This document shows, piece by piece, positions 41,777-50,287 of a DNA stretch of 64,000 nt. Position 1 is the stretch's first letter. Every line of letters begins with the position of its first letter. Location of the stretch: assembly GCF_000430025.1 (NCBI RefSeq), contig NZ_AUCZ01000008.1, positions 62,001-126,000 of the forward strand, given 5' to 3'. The stretch comes from Flavobacterium suncheonense GH29-5 = DSM 17707. Lineage in GTDB: Bacteria; Bacteroidota; Bacteroidia; Flavobacteriales; Flavobacteriaceae. The notes beneath the pieces were generated by a model. The model did no database searches and was not told the DNA's origin. It saw only the letters and a list, made by a program, of their open reading frames with translations. The translations under genes were made by a program, and so were the position numbers.

Positions 41777-42100
41777 ATGAAAAAGGTAATTTTATTTTTA
41801 AGCATTTTAGTTTTTATAGGATGTGGAAATTCTGAACCAAACGAGTCTAATGCTAAGGAAGCTGCAAGAGCAGCAATTATTCATAACCTAAAAAACATAA
41901 ATTCAGCCAACTTTCATCAGAATGAAGTGATTGCTGATTTAGGAGGAGGAGTTTATCAATACAAGGAAACAGTTAATGCAACAAATAACTTTGGAGGTTC
42001 AATTGCTAACGATGTAACTGTTAAAGTTAAATATGTTGGTGGCGATGCTTCAGAGGTGAGCAGCTGGTCAATTTTAGACATCCAATTTTCAGAAAGATAA
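41777..42100 (+). CDS. Phage-encoded lipoprotein (moron candidate)
   Basis: A 107-residue lipoprotein from ATG at 41,777: signal peptide and lipobox FIGC (Cys near residue 16), then a small domain (EAARAAIIHNLKNINSANFHQNEV ... NDVTVKVKYVGGDASEVSSWSILDIQF). It has its own promoter and terminator, so could be expressed in the lysogen. Lipoproteins in this setting often block superinfection, but that role is inferred. Confidence 0.78.
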   Translation: MKKVILFLSILVFIGCGNSEPNESNAKEAARAAIIHNLKNINSANFHQNEVIADLGGGVYQYKETVNATNNFGGSIANDVTVKVKYVGGDASEVSSWSILDIQFSER

Positions 42101-42107
42101 ATATATA

Positions 42108-42132
42108 AACCCCTCAAAAAGAGGGGTTTTTT
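42108..42132 (+). terminator. Terminator after the lipoprotein
   Basis: AACCCCTC pairs with GAGGGGTT around AAAAA, followed by T-run. Ends the early rightward operon. Confidence 0.9.
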
Positions 42133-42161
42133 AATTGAAAGAATTTATCTATTTTTGCTTT

Positions 42162-42416
42162 ATGTCCAAGGCAAATACCAATCGTAGTTTAGGAATTCAA
42201 AAGAATAAGCTGTTACGCTACAAGCTTATTAAGGAATTGTACAACAAACACAAAACCGAGGATATCCCTACAACTGTTGTTTGGAGAAAATACATCTTCC
42301 CTGTTTACCCAATTTCCCGTACCACTTTATACGAGGTTCTTTGTACGCCCGTAACTTCCGAGCTTCAAAAAATTGAACAACTTGAAAATCAACAATTACG
42401 TTTAAACATTAGTTAA
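42162..42416 (+). CDS. Small DNA-binding-type protein, candidate late regulator
   Basis: An 84-residue basic protein (MSKANTNRSLGIQKNKLLRYKLIKELYNKHK...) from ATG at 42,162. The YPISRTTLYEVLCTPV stretch looks like a recognition helix. Its position between the early operon and the late genes is where Mu encodes Mor and C activators. TATTTTTG just upstream may be a promoter element. Its end overlaps the convergent gene. Confidence 0.55.
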   Translation: MSKANTNRSLGIQKNKLLRYKLIKELYNKHKTEDIPTTVVWRKYIFPVYPISRTTLYEVLCTPVTSELQKIEQLENQQLRLNIS

Positions 42417-42857
42417 ACCAATTGAATAGGTTATCCTGTATTCCTGGATACCATCATCCCTTATAACTCTTTGCTGTCCTGTTCTTATTAATGCTCCGGC
42501 TAAATTAGTCGGATGCCATCCATGTAATTTAGCGTGAACCAATTCTATTAGATCCCAAATTGCCCAAGCATTATTTTTTTGACCTTGCGGAGCCCTTGCG
42601 CTGCTATTGGTTATCTTTATGTTACCAATTGTTACCGTTATGGTGCCAGTTGCATTTTGTCGATTAGCTGGTGTTAATGTTCGGTCAATCCCAATATTGC
42701 TATAAGATATGTTGGTTAAGTCAATTAATCCAAACGGAAACTTTGTTGGCGGATTTGGACTATAATTATCCAATTGTCCCCAATCCTCATCTACATATTT
42801 CAACTCACTTATTTCCGATAATCGGTTTTCTATGCTTTCTAAAATTGCTTTACTCAT
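42402..42857 (-). CDS. Mu gp37-like tail/head completion protein
   Basis: A 151-residue protein (ENRLSEISELKYVDEDWGQLDNYSPNPPTKFPFGLIDL ... RITYSIGL) with the look of tail terminator or gp37-type proteins. It lies at the end of the leftward structural block, and its start overlaps the gpG gene by 4 bp. Assignment is from context and a weak pattern. Confidence 0.55.
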   Translation of the reverse strand: MSKAILESIENRLSEISELKYVDEDWGQLDNYSPNPPTKFPFGLIDLTNISYSNIGIDRTLTPANRQNATGTITVTIGNIKITNSSARAPQGQKNNAWAIWDLIELVHAKLHGWHPTNLAGALIRTGQQRVIRDDGIQEYRITYSIGLTNV

Positions 42858-43405
42858 TTTTTACGCATTTGATTAATCATTTCTTTTTTTAACTCCTGAA
42901 AATTAGCATCAACAACGCTGGTTATTTTTTCTCTTACTTTAGGGTGATCACCAATGAATTGCCTTTGTTCAATTTTCATTGTTTGCCCTGTTTTCATCAA
43001 AGCAAGGTTTTTCCATTGTTGTGCCTCAGCGGATAATCTTTGGTTCCTTTGGCTCTTAGAGTTGCTTCCATCTTTATTCTTTGAAATTGCGCCGGAGCTC
43101 TTGTAATACATAGCCCAGAAAAACCGCTTCATTTTATCAGTTACAACTATTTCACCGCCATTGTTATGAATGCTTGCATAAGGCAAAGAGCTTGACCATG
43201 ATACTTGATTGTTTTGCTCCCGTGACTTTATTGACCTACGCAAAGCCCCGGAACGCATAAGAACTGATCCGCGTCTGTTTTGTAATCCAGGAGTTTTCCA
43301 AGTTTGGCCAAAGAACGACTTACGTTCAAAATTTCGGTCAAATTCCTCTGTTAATTCAACACGGATATCTCCTAAAATATTTTTTATGAAGTCGTTAGAA
43401 TTCAT
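42854..43405 (-). CDS. Phage virion morphogenesis protein (Mu gpG-like)
   Basis: A 183-residue protein with the gpG/tail completion features: WKTPGLQNRRGSVLMRSGALRRSI near residue 35, YASIHNNGGEIVVTDKMKRFF in the middle and RQFIGDHPKVREKI at the end. It acts in joining head and tail. Confidence 0.85.
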   Translation of the reverse strand: MNSNDFIKNILGDIRVELTEEFDRNFERKSFFGQTWKTPGLQNRRGSVLMRSGALRRSIKSREQNNQVSWSSSLPYASIHNNGGEIVVTDKMKRFFWAMYYKSSGAISKNKDGSNSKSQRNQRLSAEAQQWKNLALMKTGQTMKIEQRQFIGDHPKVREKITSVVDANFQELKKEMINQMRKK

Positions 43406-43422
43406 TTTGTTTAATTATTTCA

Positions 43423-43451
43423 TTGTTTATTAAATAACTTTCATAAATTTG
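43423..43451 (+). promoter_or_regulatory. Promoter for the counter-oriented gene at 43,458
   Basis: TTG at 43,423, 18-bp spacer, TAAATTTG at 43,444: a Bacteroidota promoter immediately before the start codon, facing against the late operon on the other strand. Confidence 0.65.
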
Positions 43452-43457
43452 TAATGT

Positions 43458-43733
43458 ATGGAGACAATTTTTGATCATAAACCAACCCATAAGGAGTTAA
43501 ACGATATTCGATTTGACTCACTTTCTTTTTGCCAAAAATTTGGCATTGAGATCACTGGAACGTTGACTCCAGAATTATACAAAGAACACATTACAGAAGA
43601 ATTTGCATACTATGATATTGCTTGCCTTTTTGAGTTTAGAGGCGAATCAGATAAAGCAAAATCTTACTGGGATAGATTACCTAAAGAAATGGCTGCCGGA
43701 TTAGGTAATGACTATTTAGTAGAAGCTATTTAG
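43458..43733 (+). CDS. Counter-oriented hypothetical protein in the late block (moron or immunity candidate)
   Basis: A 91-residue acidic soluble protein (METIFDHKPTHKELNDIRFDSLSF...). It reads against the surrounding structural genes, has a good promoter of its own and overlaps the 3' end of the MuF gene by 8 bp. That arrangement suggests expression in the prophage state. Candidates are immunity to the MuF toxin-like domain or an anti-phage or exclusion function; both are inferred. Confidence 0.7.
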   Translation: METIFDHKPTHKELNDIRFDSLSFCQKFGIEITGTLTPELYKEHITEEFAYYDIACLFEFRGESDKAKSYWDRLPKEMAAGLGNDYLVEAI

Positions 43734-45246
43734 TGTTTTCTTCAAAGAACTCTCTTATTTTTCCTCCAATTGTCGAGTAATTTTGCATTAGATGAGGCAT
43801 AAAGAAATTTAAAGCCTTGTCCTCACTAATTCCTTTTTCTTTCAAATTCTGCCTGAAGTCTGATATCCATTCTCTGTACCCATATCCATTCTCTAAAATA
43901 TCTTTTTGGTGAGTAGCTTTTCCTCCAAGCCTTTCCATGAATTCAGGATATGTATGTCGAGCACAGAACTGATTTATAGTTTCCATGTTTTTTGTTCCAA
44001 CAGGCGATAATTTAACCGGTGCCGTTTTGGTTTTTGCGTGAAGTATCTCGTGCCACATCGACTCTAAAGCATACTCCTGTTTAAAGCTTAGTTTTTCACC
44101 TTTCTTTATTGCTCCTAAAGCAGTTTTAAAAGATTCAAGAGGGTTAAAGTCGATACTGGAGAAAGTGTGGCTACTCAATGAAAGGGTTGAGCCACCAACC
44201 CATTTACCGGTTGCCGGCGAATATTTCATTGAGTGCTGCATTAAATACCCCGTGGACTTTAGAAACTTAACATCTTCAAGACCGTTTCTAAAATCATCAG
44301 GATACAATTGAGCATACTTCTGAAAAATGGCTTTAATCTCTTTATTTGTGGGAATTCCCCCTTTAATAAAATCGGAAAGATTTATGCTATTATTATTTTT
44401 ATAAACATCTTTAATAACCTTGGTAACCTCTTTATTTCCAATTCCTAAACGATATGGATGTTTTGGCGGGAAAATAATTTTTTGTTTACCAGGATTAAAT
44501 CTGAAAATTTCAAGTCTGTTTTTTCCATCCTTGCCTATTTGGCTTGTGGCAGCTTCACCGGCTTTAATTGACTTGCCACTATCGCTTTGCTCGTATTTGT
44601 CTTTCAGCACTTCAACTACGGTACAACGACAACGCCAACCGTTTGGAGGATAATAACTATCCCAAAACGGGTCGTTTTTCGGCAATGTTGTGTTATGAAG
44701 CTTTTCGTGTTCCTGACGTACTCGGGCGTCACCGGCAGTCCTATACTGTAAATTATAACGATCGCTTTCACCAAACTCAGACCATTTCCCAGCCATTAAT
44801 GAAGCGCCAACCGCATACTGGTATTCAGCCTCCAAATAATTTTGGTTGTAGTTGCTATTGATGTTTTCAAAATCTTTTGAAAATGCTTCCCACGATTTTA
44901 TTTTACCCTCATCGTCTAACAGCAATCTTGAGGCTTCATTTAGTTGAGCGTGTGTTTTTAATCCCGAAAATAAAAAAGTGTCTTCCTGCAAGGCCCTTAA
45001 TAATTCACCATCTACAACGTTATCGGTAATAGCGGAGTCAAAAACGCCATAAGTCTTATCGATTAAATCTTTATAGGCTTTCTCTTTGGCTAAATCTTCA
45101 GGTTTATAACCTTTGTTTTTATGCAGTTGTTTAAATGCTTTTTCAGCGGCGTTTAATAACTGTTTAAACGAGTCGCCGGCACTTAAATTCAAACGGGATT
45201 TTTCAGCCTTACAATCATCACAATTGCACTCATATAGGTAAGACAA
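43726..45246 (-). CDS. MuF-like head morphogenesis protein fused to an HExxH domain
   Basis: A 506-residue protein. Residues 1-240 are the MuF/SPP1 gp7-type head protein: the RQEHEKLHNTTLPKNDPFWDSYYPPNGWRCRC motif near residue 175 is diagnostic. Then follows an unrelated 200-residue C-terminal domain with MWHEILHAKT (HExxH, near residue 396), the zinc motif of metallopeptidases. MuF proteins with toxin-like C-terminal domains are known in other phages and prophages. The start is TTG at 45,246; no ATG is in frame upstream. Confidence 0.85.
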   Translation of the reverse strand: MSYLYECNCDDCKAEKSRLNLSAGDSFKQLLNAAEKAFKQLHKNKGYKPEDLAKEKAYKDLIDKTYGVFDSAITDNVVDGELLRALQEDTFLFSGLKTHAQLNEASRLLLDDEGKIKSWEAFSKDFENINSNYNQNYLEAEYQYAVGASLMAGKWSEFGESDRYNLQYRTAGDARVRQEHEKLHNTTLPKNDPFWDSYYPPNGWRCRCTVVEVLKDKYEQSDSGKSIKAGEAATSQIGKDGKNRLEIFRFNPGKQKIIFPPKHPYRLGIGNKEVTKVIKDVYKNNNSINLSDFIKGGIPTNKEIKAIFQKYAQLYPDDFRNGLEDVKFLKSTGYLMQHSMKYSPATGKWVGGSTLSLSSHTFSSIDFNPLESFKTALGAIKKGEKLSFKQEYALESMWHEILHAKTKTAPVKLSPVGTKNMETINQFCARHTYPEFMERLGGKATHQKDILENGYGYREWISDFRQNLKEKGISEDKALNFFMPHLMQNYSTIGGKIREFFEENTK

Positions 45247-45259
45247 TCTTTGGTGAAAC

Positions 45260-45290
45260 GCCCCAAAATAAGCCTTACTTATCTTGGGGC
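45260..45290 (-). other. Strong hairpin abutting the portal stop codon
   Basis: GCCCCAAAATAAG pairs with CTTATCTTGGGGC (12 of 13 bp) around a 5-nt loop, filling the 44-bp gap between portal and MuF genes. There is no U-tract, so an attenuator or RNA-stability element is more likely than a full terminator. Confidence 0.6.
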
Positions 45291-46541
45291 TTAGATAAAA
45301 AGCCCATCGCCAATATTCAAGGATAGTTTTTGGTTACTGTTGTCGATTACTTTTTTCTCAATAAAAGGGATTCCAAACTTAGTTTTCATCCATTCTACTT
45401 CAACATCATAATAAGGCAAAGCTTTAATAACTTTATCCCATAAGGCGTCCAAATCTTCGGTTTCATCATAACCATAAACAACACCTGCGGGGATAACTCC
45501 TAAAACTTGTCCGGCAGGAATAATAACGCTATTCCAATACAACTCCAGTAATGACAAATCAGAATCTATTAAATCCTGAAGTATTTCAATTGAGGTTTTT
45601 TCTTTGGAATTACTTCCGTTTTTTGTGTCTTGACCAACAACGGTTCCAGAGATGCCCATTGACATTTCGTTATTACAAACTTTGATAAGGTTATTGAAAA
45701 CATCACCGTTTGTGTCAACGCCTTTAGCAAATTCAAAATGTTCAGAGTCATCAATGATAAACCAAGCTGCCGACCCCATGTCGCGCATCATTTTTTCAGC
45801 ACGAGAAACCATTGTACGGTCTTGCGTGTTAGTTTTCATAACCCGCGGTGGGATGCCGTAAATTTCACAAAGCTCGCTCCAACAACTTTTCGCAAATCGC
45901 TTCATTAAGACTTCAGGAACGCAGCCGTTTAGAAGTCCTAAATCTTTTGGTTCTCCAAACTCAATAAGCCATGAACCGTACTCTTTTTGCTCACGATATT
46001 TAATTTTTTTGTCTTCAGTATAATCGAGATAAAGCAATCCGTTCACAGGATCAATATTTTGTCTCGGAATTAAAATGAATTTCAAGTTTCCAACAGCATC
46101 ATATTCAAACTCTCCAATTGAATGACCATACGGAACAGTTTCTAAAATTGCTTTGTTTACTTGATAAACCCAATTTGAATTTTGAAGTAAATCGGTTAAC
46201 TCTTGATTTACATTTCCTTTCAAATCCTTAAATACGAAAGGTCTTGAAAGACTTTTTCGCATTCTGTTATTTAACTGAGACTGAAGATGCAAATCTTTAG
46301 TAACAATGTTTTCATACAAGTTGTACAAAGGATATCGCTTCGGGTCCTCAGCTTTCTGAGCCATATTAAGAGCATCCGTCCAGTTTTTTATATCCTGTCG
46401 GGTTTGGCTTATGGATTTAGGAGCAATGGAATGAGAATAGCCCGGACTTCCTTTTTTTGTTTGTCCTGGTTGTGATGCTAATTCGGTAGTTTCTGTTTTG
46501 CTTCCGAACGCCTCCTGAAATATGTATTTAATGAAGCTCAT
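45291..46541 (-). CDS. Portal protein (Mu gp29-like, DUF935)
   Basis: A 416-residue portal. Typical DUF935 parts: LNNRMRKSLSRPFVFKDLKG, PYGHSIGEFEYDAVGNLKFILIPRQNIDP, WSELCEIYGIPPRVMKTN and GISGTVVGQDTKNGSNSKEKTSIEILQDLIDSDL. It forms the ring through which DNA enters the capsid. Confidence 0.9.
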   Translation of the reverse strand: MSFIKYIFQEAFGSKTETTELASQPGQTKKGSPGYSHSIAPKSISQTRQDIKNWTDALNMAQKAEDPKRYPLYNLYENIVTKDLHLQSQLNNRMRKSLSRPFVFKDLKGNVNQELTDLLQNSNWVYQVNKAILETVPYGHSIGEFEYDAVGNLKFILIPRQNIDPVNGLLYLDYTEDKKIKYREQKEYGSWLIEFGEPKDLGLLNGCVPEVLMKRFAKSCWSELCEIYGIPPRVMKTNTQDRTMVSRAEKMMRDMGSAAWFIIDDSEHFEFAKGVDTNGDVFNNLIKVCNNEMSMGISGTVVGQDTKNGSNSKEKTSIEILQDLIDSDLSLLELYWNSVIIPAGQVLGVIPAGVVYGYDETEDLDALWDKVIKALPYYDVEVEWMKTKFGIPFIEKKVIDNSNQKLSLNIGDGLFI

Positions 46542-46543
46542 AA

Positions 46544-47002
46544 TTAATAATCATGGTTAAATTTTGCGCGTGATCCAAATGAAAAAGGCTGACGGGTAGT
46601 ATCGTCATCGGGTAACTGTAATTGCGGTAAAGAGCTTAAATTGATTGAGCCTTTAGCAATTTTGGTAAACCAATCAATAGCTCTGTCGTAGCGTTCTTTT
46701 GCCTGCTCATAAATAATATCAGCATTACACAGTTGAACGATATGCCACTTTGCTATTGTGATACAATGCTGTAGTATTAGAGCATTCCGGTCTAGTCCAG
46801 TAGCGTTAAATATCGTTTCGACATCGTATAACAGCCGTCCGTCTAAATAATCTCTTTGGTTGGGGTTTGGTGTCAAATAGCTTTTTGCCTCTTCCTCAGC
46901 AGCGGCTAAACCTTGTAATACAATATCGTCGTTACCTTCAGTAATTTGCTCAATTTGGTAGTCGTAAATAACGGCTCCTAAGTCATTTATTTCTAAAAAC
47001 AT
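46544..47002 (-). CDS. Mu gp36-like protein (DUF1320)
   Basis: A 152-residue protein of the DUF1320/gp36 family (MFLEINDLGAVIYDYQIEQITEGND ... DRNALILQHCITIAKWHIVQLC). It is a head-tail connector of Mu-like phages. It sits between portal and terminase, with 2-3 bp spacers. Confidence 0.82.
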   Translation of the reverse strand: MFLEINDLGAVIYDYQIEQITEGNDDIVLQGLAAAEEEAKSYLTPNPNQRDYLDGRLLYDVETIFNATGLDRNALILQHCITIAKWHIVQLCNADIIYEQAKERYDRAIDWFTKIAKGSINLSSLPQLQLPDDDTTRQPFSFGSRAKFNHDY

Positions 47003-47005
47003 AAA

Positions 47006-48529
47006 TCAATATTTACGGTTACTTCTATGACCTACAGAGTAGGTGCTTTGTTTTTTTACAATGCGGTTTTGAATCAACCAAACCCCTCCTTCAATTGCAT
47101 CGGGAGCGTCCATTATTTTAGTGTTTGGTGCAACGCCTAACATTTGATCATGTGTTCGGACCATATTTGGCTCGTCTTTTTGATCCGCATTAAAAATCAG
47201 GTTCCCTAAACGGTTAAGCGGTTCCAGTGTACCCTCGATACGGAAAAACTTATCAGGCTTTTTACGTGTGTCAGGTGTGATTGGAAGGTTATAGCCGTAG
47301 TCCCTGGAACGCTGATAAATAAGCGGCATGATTACCTGCTCGAAGAAAGGGTCTTGTAGCGAGTTGTTCTCCACATACACACGTTTGGTATCTACTTTGT
47401 GAGTGGTTAAATATTTGTAAGCTTCAAATAGGCAATCTACAAACTTGGAATTGCTCATGGTATCGACCCGCATCCAATACACGTAAAACTTCAACTGTCT
47501 GTAGCCGATAATTGCTATAGCTTTTGTGGAAGCGCTTCCTTTGTCTTTGTTGGATGTGGAAGGGTCGGCATAAATTAAAATATCTTCACAGTAACTCAGT
47601 GGCGGGCATTTTCCATAAGTCAGTTCTTTGAACACATCACCTTCGCTAACTGGATTATTGAAATACTCCTTTTGAGCGGAGTTGTATGATATTGTATTCA
47701 GCACACGGTCAATAGCCGTTTCGGTGTTCTTGTTTGGCCATGTTGATTTCCCGTTTTTGTCACGAATGTTTACAATGTCATGAACATCGGCCTTTTTAGC
47801 CAATTCGGTAACACAGCAAAATTTAGCAATGATGTTACCACAAACGATAATCATTAAAGCGTTGGAAATAGATCGCGTTGGAATCAAAGCTTCCATTATC
47901 CACTTCACTTTAACTTTAATCCTTTCAGGGTTTCTGCATTCCTCATCCGTGTCGATATCGTCAATCAATATCAAATCTGGCCTTACTTCATCTTTACGAG
48001 TTCCACGCGGACTTTGCCCAGCTCCCAATGCTCTAAAAGAAACTCCCTTGCGTGTAACGAATTCACCGGCTTCCCACTGTCCTAAACTTTCCTGCTCACC
48101 GTAATCATTTATGATACGGTTATTTGTTTCCAGGATTGACTTGTATGGCAACAATAAGCGGCACGCATTATCATAGTTGTTGGAAACCATTAGAACGTTT
48201 TTCTTTTTTCCAGTTAAAGTTAAAAAGAGAGTTTCCATCATGGTACGACCTGACTTTGATAATTCACGCGCCCAGGAACGCACTTCAAACCATTCCATAT
48301 TTTTAAGCACACGTTTTGTCGCTTTAATATGAAATGGTGCTGGCTCCGATGTATAGAAGTTTGGAAAATAGTATTTAAACCATTCCTCGGGATTTGCTTC
48401 CAGATACGCAATACGTTTTAGCTTTTCGGCTGCGGTTTCGTTTAAATCAACAGGAGTAGCTTTTAGGGTATTGTCCCTAAATTGTTGCCACTCTTCCAAG
48501 TATGATTTATCACTTCTTTTAATTGCCAT
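47006..48529 (-). CDS. Terminase large subunit (Mu gp28-like)
   Basis: A 507-residue terminase. The ATPase part has VRSWARELSKSGRTMMETLF (Walker A-like region) and DLILIDDIDTDEE (Walker B), and the nuclease domain has LIYADPSTSNKDKGSAST (first acidic residue). It packages phage DNA; Mu-like phages package by headful and carry host DNA at both ends. Confidence 0.92.
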   Translation of the reverse strand: MAIKRSDKSYLEEWQQFRDNTLKATPVDLNETAAEKLKRIAYLEANPEEWFKYYFPNFYTSEPAPFHIKATKRVLKNMEWFEVRSWARELSKSGRTMMETLFLTLTGKKKNVLMVSNNYDNACRLLLPYKSILETNNRIINDYGEQESLGQWEAGEFVTRKGVSFRALGAGQSPRGTRKDEVRPDLILIDDIDTDEECRNPERIKVKVKWIMEALIPTRSISNALMIIVCGNIIAKFCCVTELAKKADVHDIVNIRDKNGKSTWPNKNTETAIDRVLNTISYNSAQKEYFNNPVSEGDVFKELTYGKCPPLSYCEDILIYADPSTSNKDKGSASTKAIAIIGYRQLKFYVYWMRVDTMSNSKFVDCLFEAYKYLTTHKVDTKRVYVENNSLQDPFFEQVIMPLIYQRSRDYGYNLPITPDTRKKPDKFFRIEGTLEPLNRLGNLIFNADQKDEPNMVRTHDQMLGVAPNTKIMDAPDAIEGGVWLIQNRIVKKQSTYSVGHRSNRKY

Positions 48530-49100
48530 GCTTGCTTAATTTTTCAGTTATCAATGCATCACAATATTTTATTAGCTTATTTGCAAGCTCTTGGTCTTGA
48601 CTTCTCACAAACTGAATTAAATCTTTGCACACACTAACAGTATCACCAACGTTGGTGTCTGTTTCAAGCTTTTTAATTGAGTTTGTAATTTTTAGAATGA
48701 TATCGGCATCCTTTGTTGTTGGAGTATTGCCAATTTTTATAGGGTAATCTTCAGGGTTATATTTTGGGTATTCAATATATTCGCACCCGCTATCATCTTT
48801 AAGTTTTATTGGTTTCAGTAAAGCAGCAGGTATATCTCGAACAATTGGTCTTGTTTTAATTTCCATTGTAGCATTTTCCAGTTGCTTATATAGTTCTGAC
48901 AATTGATTGTCACGTGTAACAAGCAATGACGTTTTTAATTTCTCCCAATTGCCTTTTTTTACCCACGTACCAACTGTTTTTTCAGAAACATCTAATCGTA
49001 CAGCGATTTCCTTTTGGGTTAATCCTTCATTAACAAATAACGTTTTTGCGAATTCCTGTTCGACCTTTTTTCGTGCACCCATTTTATAACTCTTTGACAC
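48519..49100 (-). CDS. Terminase small subunit-like HTH protein (gp27-like)
   Basis: A 193-residue protein with an N-terminal helix-turn-helix (FVNEGLTQKEIAVRLDVSEKTVGTWVKKGNW) and a helical C-terminus, as in DUF1804 and gp27-type terminase small subunits. Overlaps the large subunit by 11 bp. First gene of the leftward late operon. Confidence 0.82.
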   Translation of the reverse strand: MSKSYKMGARKKVEQEFAKTLFVNEGLTQKEIAVRLDVSEKTVGTWVKKGNWEKLKTSLLVTRDNQLSELYKQLENATMEIKTRPIVRDIPAALLKPIKLKDDSGCEYIEYPKYNPEDYPIKIGNTPTTKDADIILKITNSIKKLETDTNVGDTVSVCKDLIQFVRSQDQELANKLIKYCDALITEKLSKHGN

Positions 49101-49145
49101 AAAATTGAGTTGAAAAAACAGGCTAAAAAAAAAGTTGTTTAAGTT

Positions 49146-49180
49146 CTGTACACAGTTGTAAACCCACTGTACACAAGTGT
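49146..49180. repeat. Direct repeats CTGTACACA(G/A)xTG in the late divergent intergenic region
   Basis: CTGTACACAGTTGT at 49,146 and CTGTACACAAGTGT at 49,167 are 21 bp apart (two helical turns) in the spacer between the divergent late operons. A binding site for a late activator is likely. Confidence 0.6.
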
Positions 49181-49274
49181 TTAGATGGTTTGCAGTTATT
49201 TTTTTAGGGTCTCTTTCCTTCTAAACTTTGTCATCACTAAAGGCGAGAAAGCCATCACTAAAAACAGAATTAAA

Positions 49275-50276
49275 ATGCCTGAACCCGTAATTAAACCTTT
49301 TGTATTCAATGACGAAACCGTTGCTAACACTTACGGGTTCTACATTTTGACCGAAGGGATTGATTTAACCCGATTTTCAAAGAATCCTGTAATGCTTTCT
49401 GATCATTGGAATAACAACAATTATGTGTTAGGAAAATGGACCGACTGGAAAAAAGAAGGTGCCTTGTTAACAGGGTTGCCGGACTTTGATGTTGAAGATG
49501 AGCAATCAGCCAAAATCAAAGGAAAAGTCGAAAGAGGTTATTTAAGCGGTTGTTCAATGGGAATTATTGTAGACCGTGAAAACCTTACTTACATAGATGG
49601 CAAAATATTCCTAACCAAATGTGAATTGGCCGAGGTATCTATTGTTCCGGTTCCTTCTAATGCTAATGCAGTTCGCTTAATGAGCGCCGATGGTAAAGTA
49701 ATGGATGACGATGAAATTAAAACCTTATGTCTTTCGGTTACCGATGGCAAACAACCAGAATTAAATTCAAACACTGATAACACTATGAAGAAAATCATGT
49801 TAAGCCTTGCGGCAATGGTCGCATTAGGCTATGATACAAAAGCGCTTCCAAAAGAAGGCGTCGAGGAAAGCGAACTTGACTCAAGAGTCATGGAGCTTGC
49901 CGGAAAAGTTCAAGAGCTTCAAACCAAAAACGATGCTTTGGAATTAGCAGCAAAAACCGCAAAAGATGCTGCTGAAGCTGAAAAGAAAACCCGTGTAACC
50001 GCAAAAGTAAAATTGGGTGTAACTCAGGGCAAAATTGGAGCAGACAAAGAGCAGTCATTTATTGACTTAGGATTGTCTTCCGAGGAGGCGTTGGATACGG
50101 CTCTAAATGCTATCCCGGCAAAACAAAATTTTTCCGCCGGTGTCCACACCCCATCTGGAACCGACGGAAGCCCGGAAGTGAAAAACCAAGAGGATTTCCA
50201 AAAATTGTCTGCTGAGGAGCAATTAGCTTTCAAAGCAAACAAACCGGAAGAGTACAAAAAATTATTCGCTAACTAA
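49275..50276 (+). CDS. Prohead protease with scaffold domain (Mu gpI-like)
   Basis: A 333-residue protein from ATG at 49,275. Residues 1-150 are an HK97/S78-like prohead protease: His in PVMLSDHWNNN (near 43) and Ser in SGCSMGIIVDREN (near 95), then AEVSIVPVPSNANAVR. After a linker the C-terminal half is Ala/Lys-rich coiled coil (LAAKTAKDAAEAEKKT), i.e. scaffold. An in-frame ATG at 49,785 could give the scaffold alone, as in Mu I/Z. It would self-digest during capsid maturation. Confidence 0.85.
   Translation: MPEPVIKPFVFNDETVANTYGFYILTEGIDLTRFSKNPVMLSDHWNNNNYVLGKWTDWKKEGALLTGLPDFDVEDEQSAKIKGKVERGYLSGCSMGIIVDRENLTYIDGKIFLTKCELAEVSIVPVPSNANAVRLMSADGKVMDDDEIKTLCLSVTDGKQPELNSNTDNTMKKIMLSLAAMVALGYDTKALPKEGVEESELDSRVMELAGKVQELQTKNDALELAAKTAKDAAEAEKKTRVTAKVKLGVTQGKIGADKEQSFIDLGLSSEEALDTALNAIPAKQNFSAGVHTPSGTDGSPEVKNQEDFQKLSAEEQLAFKANKPEEYKKLFAN
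49785..50276 (+). other. Possible nested scaffold start
   Basis: In-frame ATG (MKKIMLSLAAM...) at residue 171, directly after the protease domain and before the coiled coil. Nested protease/scaffold genes are known in Mu, lambda and others. Not proven here. Confidence 0.4.
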
Positions 50277-50287
50277 AAAGCAGAAAT

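Noticed and set aside
48130..48310. Plus-strand ORF within the terminase gene
   Set aside because: It is a shadow of the terminase large subunit with no features of its own.
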